Notes: a model not told the origin generated them from the sequence alone. A DNA stretch of 64,000 bases from Elizabethkingia miricola (GCF_001675285.1 NZ_LSGQ01000027.1:62001-126000), one strand, 5' to 3'; counted from the first letter of the stretch, positions 28,302-37,998 are shown. Translations and numbers: made by a program.

Positions 28302-29654
28302 ATGAAGAAACATTTATTTTCCGCAACTCTTGCTGTTGTATCAATCATTTCGTGCTCACGACCGGAGATCCACTCCAGTGCTGCAGAATTAGAAGCGAAG
28401 CAATATGCTTTACAAAATAAATCTACATCAGAAGATCAGACTTATTCATTCAGTGTTATGCAGTTCAATATCTGGCAGGAAGGCACTCAGGTATCAGGAG
28501 GTTACGATGCTATTGTTAATGAAATAGCAGACCGTGATCCTGATTTTGTAACCCTTTCGGAAGTCAGAAATTACAACAATACATCTTTTGACCAGCGTAT
28601 TGTAGCTTCTTTAAAAGCTAAAGGAAAAACATATTATGCTTCCAGAGGAGACGATAATGGCGTCCTGAGTAAATACCCTATTAAAGAATATTCGGCTTTT
28701 AGCGCTTATCACCGGCTTGTAACCGAAGTTGTTCCCGGGAATGAAGTTGTTATTTACTCGGGGCATTTAGATTACACTCACTATGCCGTATATTATCCCA
28801 GAGGTTATGATCCTGTTACCTTCAAAGAATTACCGGCACCTGTTACAGACATAGCTAAAATCACGGAAATGAATGATCAGTCTAAACGACCTCAGCAAAT
28901 TCAGGATTTCCTTACCCGCGCAAAACAGGATATTGCAAGCGGTAAAGTAGTGATTCTGGGTGGAGATTTCAATGAAGCCTCACATTTGGACTGGACAGAA
29001 GCGGTTAAAAATTTATACGACCATCGTGGCACTGTTATCAACTGGAGTTCTACAGCTACTCTTTCCAAAGCAGGTTTTAAAGACAGCTACAGAGTAGCCT
29101 ATCCGGATGAGGTAAACTATCCGGGATTTACATGGCCTGCGCAGTCCTCTTGGACTCCTAAATCGGATGAACGGGACAGAATAGATTATATTTTCTATTA
29201 TGACAACGGAAATATTTCTGTAAGCGACAGTTATATAGTAGGACCAAAAAACACAGTAGTAAAGAATATTTCGGTTCCGGAAACCTCAAAAGATAAATTT
29301 TCTGAACCAAAAGGAATCTGGCCTACAGATCATAAAGCAGTATGGAGTACTTTCAAGATTAAAATACCTCAGAGTAATGCTAAAATTGTATTAAACAAAA
29401 CCAGCTATAAACTGAACGAAACAGTTCAGGTTTCCTTTAGCAACGGATCCTCAGATCCAAAAGCATGGATAGGTATATACAAACAGGGACAAACTCCGGG
29501 GACTAATTATTCAACAAAATGGCAGTATACAAATAACATCAACGGAACATTAAACTTTGCCTTAGATACTCCGGGATCATACTATATTGCTTTCTTTAAG
29601 GATAATGCTTATACCGAAATAGCGCCAAGAGTTTATTTTACGTGCGGGAATTAA
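28302..29654 (+). CDS. secreted endonuclease/exonuclease/phosphatase-family lipoprotein
   Basis: 450 aa. Lipobox VVSIISC near residue 18. EEP fold: SVMQFNIWQEG (Asn, Mg site), DFVTLSEVRNY (catalytic Glu), YSGHLDYTHYA, VVILGGDFNEASHLDW (Asp/Asn pair), RIDYIFYY and PTDHKAVWSTF (catalytic His) in the canonical order. Residues ~355-450 are a C-terminal beta-sandwich (TSYKLNETVQVSFSNGSSDP ... AWIGIYKQG), a carbohydrate- or surface-binding type domain seen on some EEP phosphodiesterases. It could be a nuclease, inositol-phosphate phosphatase or sphingomyelinase-like phosphodiesterase; sequence alone does not decide. Confidence 0.88.
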   Translation: MKKHLFSATLAVVSIISCSRPEIHSSAAELEAKQYALQNKSTSEDQTYSFSVMQFNIWQEGTQVSGGYDAIVNEIADRDPDFVTLSEVRNYNNTSFDQRIVASLKAKGKTYYASRGDDNGVLSKYPIKEYSAFSAYHRLVTEVVPGNEVVIYSGHLDYTHYAVYYPRGYDPVTFKELPAPVTDIAKITEMNDQSKRPQQIQDFLTRAKQDIASGKVVILGGDFNEASHLDWTEAVKNLYDHRGTVINWSSTATLSKAGFKDSYRVAYPDEVNYPGFTWPAQSSWTPKSDERDRIDYIFYYDNGNISVSDSYIVGPKNTVVKNISVPETSKDKFSEPKGIWPTDHKAVWSTFKIKIPQSNAKIVLNKTSYKLNETVQVSFSNGSSDPKAWIGIYKQGQTPGTNYSTKWQYTNNINGTLNFALDTPGSYYIAFFKDNAYTEIAPRVYFTCGN

Positions 29655-29679
29655 ACTATTGAAATCAAGTATTTCACCT

Positions 29680-29718
29680 AAATAAAAAGAGAACATTTCC
29701 AATGTTCTCTTTTTATTT
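29680..29718 (+). terminator. rho-independent terminator of the EEP gene
   Basis: 18-bp perfect stem (AAATAAAAAGAGAACATT and its complement) with a 3-nt loop TCC, ending TTTTTATTT. The remaining bases of the 294-bp gap (29,655-29,948) show nothing else recognisable. Confidence 0.92.
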
Positions 29719-29948
29719 GCAGATACTACATTTATGAGGTTACAGCTATGTATCCTGTAAAAAAAAGTGGACAGTAGCAGAGCTACTATCCATTAAAACT
29801 ACTAGTTAACAAAAATATAATGATGGTTATTAAATCTCCCTTCAGAATACTAGCAATTTTATACAAACAAATGATTATGGTTAATGATTAATTTTCATAT
29901 ATATTCCATTCAAATTTATTATATAGAAACCTCTTCAATATTTACATT

Positions 29949-31775
29949 TTACTCCTGTATGCAACGAACTGGTGCTCCTCTTTGCACATAATGAGAAGCA
30001 TTATATTCAAACCAATAGCCTTTTGCCAGTCCGGTATCTGGAAAATAATAATATGCTGAACCAGTTTGGGGATTTGGAACTCCCCAATTTCTACTTGACC
30101 AATATACAACCGTTAAGCCTCTTTCTTGAAGCGATCCCGCACCAGGATCAAATTCTTCTCTATACCCGGCTGCCGGAAAAGTAATTTGATATTGCCCTTT
30201 TTTACTTGTAAGTGTTAATCTGGCATCATAATTTGCAGGACTATTATTCCAGGTTCCTTTTTGTTCAAAACTGGTAGCTGAATTTAATATACTATATTCA
30301 TTTTCCGTAGGAACTCTATACCCTGTTTGACAAGGGTCATTAAATGTATTTTTAATTGGTGTAGTTTCCGTTCCGAGATTCCATGCATCAGAGGTCTTTA
30401 CCTGAGTTGATAACCAAGGAACGGATCCACTGGTTACTTGATCAGCTGATTGGGAGATATAGCGATTTGTTTCGTTTACTTTTGCTCCCCATTGGAATTT
30501 AGCTCCATGTTGTTTGGCTGAGTATGTTGCATTTAATGGTGTTTCGGGATTATAATTATTACTTATAGAAATCTTCTCACCTGCAGCAACACCAACATTA
30601 TATCTATCCCACCTATATCCTGCTATAACAACATAATCACCATTAGCTTTCGTCACATTATTAGCATCTGTGTATCTGTCACTATTGAATTTTAGTTTTA
30701 ATGTATAAGCTTTACCTGGTTCCAAACCTGCCCCGGCCGTCCCATCTATATTAATTGATACAGGTGCGGAATTCTTGTCATTACCAATTACTACAGCGCC
30801 AGTCGGCAGAGTAATAGTCCCCTTATAACCCGTTTCACTACCAGTATTAATAATAAGAACCTTTTCATTTCCAACTGCAGCTTTAATTCCTCCCACAGAA
30901 ATAGTTCCGGGAGATCCGCCTGTCACAATACCCGTAGTATTCCCATTTTTAAATCTCACACTACAACCTGTATAAAAACTACTGATTGTTGCCGTTGCTC
31001 CGGCTCCTGATTCACTAGCCAGCGGATAACCTCCTTTTATATAATTCGGCTGTCCATACAGTCCTGTGGCATCACTGGCATCCATACTTATCGTTATTTT
31101 ACTGAACTTATGTTTTAAATGTACATCCAATGGCGTATTTCCACCAGTAAGAAGCACATCTTCATTAATTGCAAACATTAAATCTGAACCACTCGTTCCA
31201 CCAGTAAAAATCCCTAAACCCAATGTAGCCACATTGAGATTTGTTGTAGGTGCTGCAGGCGGTGCAGTTGTTGCTCCCAAAGAATAAGTTACAAAAGTAT
31301 ATTTCTGGTTTCCTACTAAATTAAGACTACCGAACATCTTTTGATTGGGGTTAGAAGCATCTCCTAATTCCTGTCCTAAATAAGTTCCGTCTTGTTTATA
31401 TACCACAACGACATATTTAACTGGGTTAGAAATACTTCCAAGTTTATCCGCAACTGAATTGATTACTGTTGATGCCTGTGTTGGTATTTTAACCGGTGAA
31501 ATTTCAGAAGCTAATTCTGCTGTAATATTAAATGGTCCTGATTGAATTTCCTGTTTGTTTACAAGAGCTTTTGCAATACCACTGTTATTTACTGAAGCCT
31601 GTAGAGCATTATGGTCTGTTTCAAAATCTGCATTAATCAGATTGAAGCTTATACCTTGTAACATTGCATTTTCAGATAAGTTATGATCTGTATCATTACT
31701 CCTGCATGAATAGGTGAAAATCAGAATACCTGTTACAGCAAAAGCATTTATCTTTCTAAGTAAATTTTTATTCAT
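29949..31775 (-). CDS. large surface lipoprotein with C-terminal FISUMP-type domain (copy 1)
   Basis: 608 aa. Lipobox FTYSC about residue 23. The central part is beta-rich and fimbrillin-like (LKHKFSKITISMDASDATGL, GAVVIGNDKNSAPVSINI, RYDVGV-type strands). The last ~170 residues hold a domain of the Fibrobacter succinogenes major paralogous type: NDPCQTGYRVPTENEYSIL, FPAAGYRE, VYWSSRNWG, and the ending APVRCIQE. This C-type-lectin-like domain usually binds surface ligands. A paralogue lies at 33,466-35,094, and each has a short peptide gene just upstream. Likely an adhesin or fimbrial subunit at the cell surface. Confidence 0.78.
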   Translation of the reverse strand: MNKNLLRKINAFAVTGILIFTYSCRSNDTDHNLSENAMLQGISFNLINADFETDHNALQASVNNSGIAKALVNKQEIQSGPFNITAELASEISPVKIPTQASTVINSVADKLGSISNPVKYVVVVYKQDGTYLGQELGDASNPNQKMFGSLNLVGNQKYTFVTYSLGATTAPPAAPTTNLNVATLGLGIFTGGTSGSDLMFAINEDVLLTGGNTPLDVHLKHKFSKITISMDASDATGLYGQPNYIKGGYPLASESGAGATATISSFYTGCSVRFKNGNTTGIVTGGSPGTISVGGIKAAVGNEKVLIINTGSETGYKGTITLPTGAVVIGNDKNSAPVSINIDGTAGAGLEPGKAYTLKLKFNSDRYTDANNVTKANGDYVVIAGYRWDRYNVGVAAGEKISISNNYNPETPLNATYSAKQHGAKFQWGAKVNETNRYISQSADQVTSGSVPWLSTQVKTSDAWNLGTETTPIKNTFNDPCQTGYRVPTENEYSILNSATSFEQKGTWNNSPANYDARLTLTSKKGQYQITFPAAGYREEFDPGAGSLQERGLTVVYWSSRNWGVPNPQTGSAYYYFPDTGLAKGYWFEYNASHYVQRGAPVRCIQE

Positions 31776-31812
31776 CTTTTTCTTTTAAGGTTTTATATTT
31801 TTCTGACTTATA

Positions 31813-32031
31813 TTATTTCCACCATTCATTACCTGGCTCTCCACTTCCGCCACTCCCCCCGTCTATCCAAGGGTCAACATCTACTCCAGCTCCACCTCCG
31901 GGTTGCACTGTAGACCCAGCAGCTATGCCTTGTTCCAGTTCTATAATTTCAACCTCCAATATTGGAGTGAGATACTCTCTTTTTTCACATTCATTATCAA
32001 TACATTTAATGCTTCTTCTTTGTTTTTTCAT
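31813..32031 (-). CDS. short peptide upstream of surface lipoprotein 1
   Basis: 72 aa without a signal peptide. Structure: basic N-terminus (MKKQRRSIKC), a conserved-looking middle (YLTPILEVEIIELEQGIAAGS), then a Gly/Pro/Asp-rich tail ending NEWWK. Its counterpart at 35,110-35,322 has the same middle (YIPPVVEVQYIEMEEGIATGS). Short proteins with this PxxEVxxIExEqGIA motif are common upstream of fimbrillin-like genes in Bacteroidota. Function unknown. 37 bp upstream of the lipoprotein gene, same transcript. Confidence 0.72.
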   Translation of the reverse strand: MKKQRRSIKCIDNECEKREYLTPILEVEIIELEQGIAAGSTVQPGGGAGVDVDPWIDGGSGGSGEPGNEWWK

Positions 32032-32428
32032 TCTAATTATATTAATTGTTTTTCATCCCGAATTTTAAATCCGAAACAAAGAGAATAATAAGATTTTACC
32101 TCATCAAAAAAACGCATACCATATAGATACCACAGAATTATAAACATTTATTTATCAGGTCATTAAAATTGAAAACATAATTATTAAATATTTAAGTCAC
32201 GAATAAATTCTTAGGAACTTTCTGTGGGAAAACAGAAGGAGCCATTTATAATATTTTTATTGTTTACAAAACAAAAAACGGATAGCCAGAAATTTGACTA
32301 TCCGATAAACTGTTAATGAATTTATATAATGCGAAATGAAAAAAACTTTAACCCCATAAGTAAGATTAGCACTACAAAATAATTAATAACAGTTTTATAT
32401 ATATACATTCTATGATTATAAAGTGGTA
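32032..32428. other. intergenic region, about 400 bp
   Basis: No gene. It holds the promoter/leader of the peptide-lipoprotein operon on the right-hand side of 32,031 and the terminator of the 311-aa gene (32,279-32,304). I could not assign a clear -7/-33 pair; the rest is AT-rich. Confidence 0.5.
32279..32304 (-). terminator. rho-independent terminator of the 311-aa gene
   Basis: CGGATAG / CTATCCG stem with a 12-nt loop; on the minus strand followed by TTTTTTG. It lies 125 bp downstream of the stop codon at 32,429. Confidence 0.82.
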
Positions 32429-33364
32429 TTATTTTTTTCCAAAAACCATAAGAGAACCTTCATACTGTGTTATTTTCCCCGAATTGATAACAACAGCTGA
32501 TATTTTTTCAATAAAGTTTTCTTTCTGCTGCTGCTTAAGAAAGTATGCCGTTCTTCCTGCAAAATCAGTATACAATACCGGAGATTTAATTCTGGCTGTT
32601 ATTTTTTCAAAATCCCGGGCAAATTTATCTGAATCCTTCAATACCCTTGTGTGAATATTAATCCAAGTTTCAATAACATTAGTCCATTGTCCTGATGTAT
32701 ACAGTATTTCCCATTGCAAGTCATTGGCTATATATTCTAAAATATTTTCAGCCCGATCACTATCGCTTTGAGAAAGTTTTGTGCCTATGCCACGGGGAAT
32801 ATTCATAATCTTAATCAATTCACCAACATAGTGAACACGCTTTCGCAGCTTATTCTGAAAAACTTCATACAGCTTTTCCTGTTTTTGAATCTCCTGCTGA
32901 AATATTTTATAATTCTTATCTGTTTCAGGATATACTTTCTTAGCCTGTTGCATGGCATCATATCTCAAAAAGATATTATTCTGCTGCGTGTATAAGCTAT
33001 CCATTTCCTTCATCATATTATTTCCAACATAAATAGTATTATTTTGATCAGGCTTGGGATCCTTAGAGGATACTGAAAAATCTTTTCCGGGAATCAGCAT
33101 ATCTAATCCTCCTCCCTCTTTTGTATTGGTAATCAGCCATTGACTTATCCCCGTATACGTTTTATATTCTTCAGGTATTGTTAAGGTAAATTTGCCATCT
33201 TCCGGAATATCTCCCTGACAAACAGTTCTTTTATCATCACCTTGTAAAATAATAAACTTATAAGTTTTACCTGCGAAATATGGAAATTCCATATGTATCT
33301 TTTGGGCCAGTAACCCTGAAAAAAACAAACAAAAGAATAATACTGATTCTATTTTCTTTATCAT
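32429..33364 (-). CDS. secreted protein like the N-terminal half of TlpA-type thiol-disulfide proteins
   Basis: 311 aa. Signal peptide (MIKKIESVLFFCLFFSGLLA). The chain resembles the N-terminal DUF4369-like and helical region of Bacteroidota AhpC/TlpA-like redox proteins: FPYFAGKTYKFIILQGDDKR, then a long helical part (YEVFQNKLRKRVHYVGELIK). It ends at SLMVFGKK, where the thioredoxin domain of longer relatives would begin; no CxxC is present. Sequence after the stop does not encode a thioredoxin fold in any frame I read. It lies between the two peptide/lipoprotein cassettes. Confidence 0.6.
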   Translation of the reverse strand: MIKKIESVLFFCLFFSGLLAQKIHMEFPYFAGKTYKFIILQGDDKRTVCQGDIPEDGKFTLTIPEEYKTYTGISQWLITNTKEGGGLDMLIPGKDFSVSSKDPKPDQNNTIYVGNNMMKEMDSLYTQQNNIFLRYDAMQQAKKVYPETDKNYKIFQQEIQKQEKLYEVFQNKLRKRVHYVGELIKIMNIPRGIGTKLSQSDSDRAENILEYIANDLQWEILYTSGQWTNVIETWINIHTRVLKDSDKFARDFEKITARIKSPVLYTDFAGRTAYFLKQQQKENFIEKISAVVINSGKITQYEGSLMVFGKK

Positions 33365-33407
33365 ACTAAAATAATGATCCTAAATTTTCGATTGTTCCAG
33401 AAATAAA

Positions 33408-33432
33408 CCGGCAGTAAGGACAATACTGCCGG
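33408..33432 (-). terminator. terminator of surface lipoprotein 2
   Basis: CCGGCAGTA / TACTGCCGG, 9-bp perfect stem with a 7-nt loop; on the minus strand followed by TTTATTT. It lies 33 bp after the stop codon at 33,466. Confidence 0.78.
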
Positions 33433-33465
33433 AAGATGTTAAAATAATATAGTTAAATGATTGTT

Positions 33466-35094
33466 TTATTCTGCAATACAACGAACACTAAATCCATATA
33501 AGTAAGCATAATTAGTAATAAATGCAGTATTACTTGAAAATCTAAACTGCCCTCCATAACCAGAACTGTTTGATGTTGAGGACCAGTAATTTCCTTGTCT
33601 ACCAACATCTATAAACGTACCATAGGTAAACGGCCCTACCCCTGGAGGCACCTTATTTCCTGTAGCCCCATAACGCCCTGTATTAGCCGGTAAAAATAAA
33701 GTAACTCCATTCCCTGGTGAACTTACCTCGAGCCCGGAATCAAAATTGGGATAAAGTCTGTTCCAACTCCCAACTTGCGTTAGTGTATTATTACTTATAA
33801 AGCCTGTCCATTGTGCCTTTGTAGGAACACGGTAACCGGAAGGACAAGGATCATTTGCTGTTTTAGAGGCATCTAGCCATGCATTATCCGAAGGTAAAAT
33901 AGTATTCCATGGACTTGCTGTACCAGTTCCAACGATCTGATCATTAGCCTGAGTAATCTCAGGAGTGCTTTTTCCCCATTCATATAAAGCCCCCATAATG
34001 CTAGCAGAAGGCGTAAACGGATCCTTACTTGTATCTGCTCCAAGATTGTGGCACATAAAATCTTTCCAAACTCCTGAAGCTACATATGCACCACATTTTT
34101 TAGCCAATGTTATGTTCAGGTTTCTTTTCCAGCCTGGTCTTATGGCAAAAGCATTAGGTACATTAATTGTATTTGTGACTCCTCCTATTTTAATATCTGC
34201 AGAGAACGATCCCGTAGTTAAACTGCCAGTATCTGCATTTACCAATACAGGCGTAGCTGTCTGAGTACTTCCCGGAAATGCTCCCGGAAATGCAACCTGT
34301 GCATTAGACAAAGTTGTGCGTCCGGACATATTTCCCGAAGATAAAGGGATAATTCCGTTTGTATAATGCGGTGTAATACTGGCATTAGCGATACTTTGTA
34401 TTGGCCCTAATGATCCTGAGAGGATTTTCGTTGTAATCTGAGCTAATTTATGGTGTAATGTTATATTAAATGTATTGGTTCCGCCTGGATTAACGGGAGT
34501 AAATCCTTGCTGATAATACATAAAATCCCTGTTGGCATTATCATAATTAACCTGTGCCGTACTAATATTTGCTTTTTCTCCCACACTTATCGCAGGAAGT
34601 GAAGTAGCTCCGTAAGAATACACAACCATATTGTATGGTGTATTATTATCCAGCATTAAAGGCACTGGAGCAACACCTATAGTGTAATCCTGATGGGTAT
34701 AATAAGCCCCATCACTTTGCTTATATGCAATAATACGGAATTTAATTCCGGAAGTTAACGGATCTCCCGGTATTGCTGCCACGGGATTAATACTTGCAGA
34801 AGTATTTAATGAAGTATCCGTACTTAACTTTACGACCAATACTGTACTCGGGTTAATTAAAACACTGCGTGACTGTTCCAAGCCATTCGTGGATATAATA
34901 CTTCCAGTTCCTATAGAAGCCTGTGGCGCATTTGATTCAGTTTCAGAAAATTCCGTCCCCAATAAATTAATATTTACAGCTACAGGCCCGGAAGCTCCTA
35001 AATTATTATCTGAATCTGCAGTTCTGCAGGAACTCATCAATAAAAGAAATGATACCAGTCCCATTCCTGTTATGCTTTTTTTATTTGTTTTCAT
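33466..35094 (-). CDS. large surface lipoprotein with C-terminal FISUMP-type domain (copy 2)
   Basis: 542 aa. Lipobox LLMSSC about residue 23. Same layout as the protein at 29,949: N-terminal fimbrillin-like strands (FNITLHHKLAQITTKIL near residue 220, matching LKHKFSKITI in copy 1) and a FISUMP-type C-terminal domain (NDPCPSGYRVPTKAQWTGFI, FLPANTGRYGATGN, NYWSSTSNSSGYGGQFRF and ending FSVRCIAE). The two copies differ widely in sequence, suggesting old duplication with divergence of the ligand-binding end. It follows its peptide gene by 15 bp. Confidence 0.78.
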   Translation of the reverse strand: MKTNKKSITGMGLVSFLLLMSSCRTADSDNNLGASGPVAVNINLLGTEFSETESNAPQASIGTGSIISTNGLEQSRSVLINPSTVLVVKLSTDTSLNTSASINPVAAIPGDPLTSGIKFRIIAYKQSDGAYYTHQDYTIGVAPVPLMLDNNTPYNMVVYSYGATSLPAISVGEKANISTAQVNYDNANRDFMYYQQGFTPVNPGGTNTFNITLHHKLAQITTKILSGSLGPIQSIANASITPHYTNGIIPLSSGNMSGRTTLSNAQVAFPGAFPGSTQTATPVLVNADTGSLTTGSFSADIKIGGVTNTINVPNAFAIRPGWKRNLNITLAKKCGAYVASGVWKDFMCHNLGADTSKDPFTPSASIMGALYEWGKSTPEITQANDQIVGTGTASPWNTILPSDNAWLDASKTANDPCPSGYRVPTKAQWTGFISNNTLTQVGSWNRLYPNFDSGLEVSSPGNGVTLFLPANTGRYGATGNKVPPGVGPFTYGTFIDVGRQGNYWSSTSNSSGYGGQFRFSSNTAFITNYAYLYGFSVRCIAE

Positions 35095-35109
35095 AAAGTT
35101 CTCAATATA

Positions 35110-35322
35110 TTAAAACCCAACAGTAACATTTGTATCTGACTCTTGTCCCGTCCAATCTGTTTGCACATCGCTTACAAGTCCACCTGTTGTTGGCGGAGTC
35201 GTAGGGTCCGATCCTGTTGCAATCCCTTCTTCCATTTCTATATACTGGACTTCAACAACAGGTGGAATATATTCTTTCATTACACTTCTTGTAGTTTGTT
35301 TTTCATCTCTGTTTTTCATCAT
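35110..35322 (-). CDS. short peptide upstream of surface lipoprotein 2
   Basis: 70 aa, no signal peptide. Same plan as the peptide at 31,813: charged N-terminus (MMKNRDEKQTTRSVMKE), conserved middle YIPPVVEVQYIEMEEGIATGS, then a Thr/Pro/Gly-rich tail (TPPTTGG). Downstream lipoprotein starts 15 bp later, so the pair forms one operon. An alternative internal Met at residue 15 would give a 56-aa form. Confidence 0.72.
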   Translation of the reverse strand: MMKNRDEKQTTRSVMKEYIPPVVEVQYIEMEEGIATGSDPTTPPTTGGLVSDVQTDWTGQESDTNVTVGF

Positions 35323-35707
35323 ATTATAATAAATTTTATTTGTTGTGGATGCCTTTAGGGATGGTAATAAAGGCGGCTCGGTTTTCAGTAGTTTTAACCC
35401 TAATCCAAAAGGTTATTACCGAAGAAATAATGATTTTGTGTTTTCAGAAACAAAGAGAGTTAAAGAATTTCAGGGCGCAAAAAAAAACGCTACCACTTAG
35501 ACACCATACAGCATTAAAACACTGAATTACATATAATTAAATAACAATTAGCACAACACCTATTTTGAGATAAGCACCACAAAAAATAAAAATACTTATG
35601 CATAATCACTGCGGAAATACAGAACAGAAATTTGAATAATAAAAAATATAGCCACCTTCAGGGTGGCTATAATATTCAAAATAAATGCATATTTATTGTC
35701 GTAATTT
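35323..35707. other. intergenic region, about 385 bp
   Basis: Contains the upstream region of the peptide-lipoprotein operon and the terminator of the regulator gene (35,647-35,671). A 61-codon plus-strand frame at 35,340-35,525 has no supporting features and is not called. Nothing else recognised. Confidence 0.5.
35647..35671 (-). terminator. rho-independent terminator of the regulator gene
   Basis: TATAGCCACC / GGTGGCTATA, 10-bp stem with a 5-nt loop; on the minus strand followed by TTTTTTATT, 37 bp after the stop codon at 35,708. Confidence 0.88.
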
Positions 35708-37168
35708 TTATCCTATTTTATTGATCCATGTATATATATCTTCGTCTGAAGGAATATTGAGTTTTTTCCGAAGTCTGTTTTTCCTATTCTGTATGGCAGA
35801 TGGGGTTACAAAGGTATAAGTAGCTATTTCCTTTGTAGAAAAATTAAGTTTAAGATAGGCGCAAAAAGCAAATTCTGAATTGACAATATCCGGATATATC
35901 ATCAGAATCTTTTGACAAAAGTCAGGATACACTTCTCTGAAACGTCCTAGAAATGCAGGATCATTATTTTTCGCCATAACAATGACCTCTTCGAAGGCAT
36001 CGTTGACTCTACTTTCCAGTTTTCTTATATCTTCCTGGCCCTCGGCAATCTGCTTTTGCTTTTTCTTTTTTATTCTAATAATAAAATATCCTGTAGCAAT
36101 CAGTATTATTATTATTCCCAAAGCTGACAAAAGAACAAGTCTCCTCTGTACAGTATCTGCTTTTTCAGATTCTATACTTTTAATTAGATCTACGGATTCC
36201 TGTATTGTTTTTTCTTTTGCAGAATTCAGACTGTCTTTTATATGATAGAATTTATTGAGATACTCTTCCTGTTTAACTTTATTTTTCTCTAATCCATATA
36301 TATCTGATATTAGCTTATAAGCAGGAATCAATTCATCAGTTTTTTTCTTTTTTTTAGCATCCTTTAATGCCAGTATTGCAGACTCCAATGCTTCAGGATA
36401 TCTTTCCTGTTTCATCAAAATCATCCCCATTGTCCTGCCCGACCTGTAAAGCGAAGTATTAACAGTTCCTCTTCTGGCAACTCCCTTATTTACGTAATAA
36501 TATGCAGAATCCATATTATTTGTATTTTCTACATGATATTCGGCAATAGAAAAATATAGTGTCGATTTTTTCAGAGATTCCGGAGAAGGCGTAGAAAAAT
36601 GCTCCAGTTGTGTATCCCAATACTTAGCTTTCATCATATAATAGTATACACTATCTTTATTAACCCCTTTGTAACAAGAATATAACTCTGTATACGCAGA
36701 TCTTTTGTAAATGAAAAGCTTTTCTTGTTCTTTAAACTCATCAGCAACCTGTAATAACTGACGGGAAATTTTGAGTGCTTCTTTTCTTAGCCCCATATTA
36801 CGATAATTACTCTCTATTAGCATTAAAACCGTATAATTAAGCTGGGGGCTTCTATTCAAAGTATCTTTAAATTTATACCGAATAAGGTTAGCATATTCTA
36901 GACTTTTCTTATAATCTCCAATATTGTCATACTCGTAAGCTAACATAGTATAACCCCTGACAATACCTTTTCTGTAATTAATACCAATAGATTTATTTAG
37001 TATTTCCCTGCTTAAGATTATATTCTCAATATATTTATTTTCTTTAGAAAGCTTAAGTCCTTTTTCCATTAGAACATCGACTTCTTTATGGGAGCTTTGA
37101 GAATATAAAGAACCTGTACATAAAATTCCCAAAATAAAAACAAAAAACAAAACGCAATTTTTTTTCAT
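35708..37168 (-). CDS. TPR-membrane-HTH regulator
   Basis: 486 aa from the ATG at 37,168 (an upstream start at 37,213 would precede a normal signal sequence and is less likely). Signal peptide (CVLFFVFILGILCTGSLYSQ), about 300 residues of periplasmic TPR-like helices (SLEYANLIRYKFKDTLNR, YPEALESAILALKDAKKKKK), one membrane helix (LVLLSALGIIIILIATGYFII, about 350-370), a coiled coil, and a C-terminal HTH (FSTKEIATYTFVTPSAIQNRKNRLRKKLNI). This is the Bacteroidota one-component design that senses outside and regulates inside. It may control the neighbouring surface-lipoprotein operons. Confidence 0.85.
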   Translation of the reverse strand: MKKNCVLFFVFILGILCTGSLYSQSSHKEVDVLMEKGLKLSKENKYIENIILSREILNKSIGINYRKGIVRGYTMLAYEYDNIGDYKKSLEYANLIRYKFKDTLNRSPQLNYTVLMLIESNYRNMGLRKEALKISRQLLQVADEFKEQEKLFIYKRSAYTELYSCYKGVNKDSVYYYMMKAKYWDTQLEHFSTPSPESLKKSTLYFSIAEYHVENTNNMDSAYYYVNKGVARRGTVNTSLYRSGRTMGMILMKQERYPEALESAILALKDAKKKKKTDELIPAYKLISDIYGLEKNKVKQEEYLNKFYHIKDSLNSAKEKTIQESVDLIKSIESEKADTVQRRLVLLSALGIIIILIATGYFIIRIKKKKQKQIAEGQEDIRKLESRVNDAFEEVIVMAKNNDPAFLGRFREVYPDFCQKILMIYPDIVNSEFAFCAYLKLNFSTKEIATYTFVTPSAIQNRKNRLRKKLNIPSDEDIYTWINKIG

Positions 37169-37998
37169 ACACTCAATACAGTATTTTACAGCATATATTT
37201 TTATAAAAAACAACAGAATTTACAATTTCAATCTATATAATAATAAATATACCACAATATAATTAACACATATATAACATATATTTAATTATATCGATAC
37301 AATAACAATATGTGGAAATTTAAAAGAAAATCAGCTCAAACCGTATAATTAATCTAAGCTGAAATTCAGATTAGATTTTTTTAAAACAAATCTCAGATAT
37401 ATTTGATTGTGAAATTTTAAAAAGCGTCCTTTCACAGAGCAAAATTACACTATTTTCAGAAAAATAATCTTAACAACAGCCATAATCCAGTATATTAAAA
37501 CTAGATATTTGTCGACATATAAATAAACAATACAGATATGGTATCTGTGTGGTGTCTGTTTTTTTTGTATTCATCAATATTCTTATTCTATTTGCATCAG
37601 AAAGCAATTAAACATCTTTAAATAACAATGAATACAAATAATGTTTTTTAGTTCAGTTTACTTATTTCAAGCTAAGCTAAAACAGAAATAGGCTCAATGA
37701 GAAAATTATTATCAAATTAGAAAAAAACGACATCTCTAAAAATCCAGATGATTCCAGAGATTGATGAAAAAAAATCACTTATTACTTCAAGCACAACAAT
37801 AAGACGATATAGTATTAAACTTTTCATTTGTTTGTGTTAAAGAGCCGCTGACAATTTCCGTGCAATTATGTATGTATTTTAATCATATAAGATCAGATAC
37901 TATATCGTTACTCTACAATTCAGCGGTCTTTGCGGGCAGGTTCGCAAGTCCTGCCCGATTTCTTACAACTAAGGATTATAATTCAAATTAAAAAAGTT
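37169..37998. other. long AT-rich intergenic region, no gene
   Basis: About 830 bp without a credible gene; very AT-rich. It should hold the promoter of the leftward regulator and that of the rightward membrane-protein gene. The one conspicuous element is a GC-rich hairpin (37,933-37,957). No tRNA or repeat array is visible. Confidence 0.6.
37933..37957 (+). other. GC-rich hairpin CGGGCAGG / CCTGCCCG
   Basis: 8-bp perfect stem with a 9-nt loop (TTCGCAAGT), standing out in AT-rich DNA 42 bp upstream of a gene start. No T run follows, so it is not a standard terminator. It may be a leader structure or a remnant; the loop recalls a tRNA T-arm but the geometry does not fit one. Confidence 0.45.

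Noticed and set aside
32429-33364. Frameshifted full-length TlpA-like protein
   Set aside because: I read the A-run at the 3' end in the other frames; they stop within a few codons and encode no thioredoxin domain, so this is a naturally short protein or an old truncation.
37933-37957. tRNA gene or T-arm remnant
   Set aside because: The loop is 9 nt instead of 7, no anticodon or acceptor arm can be built, and no CCA end is present.
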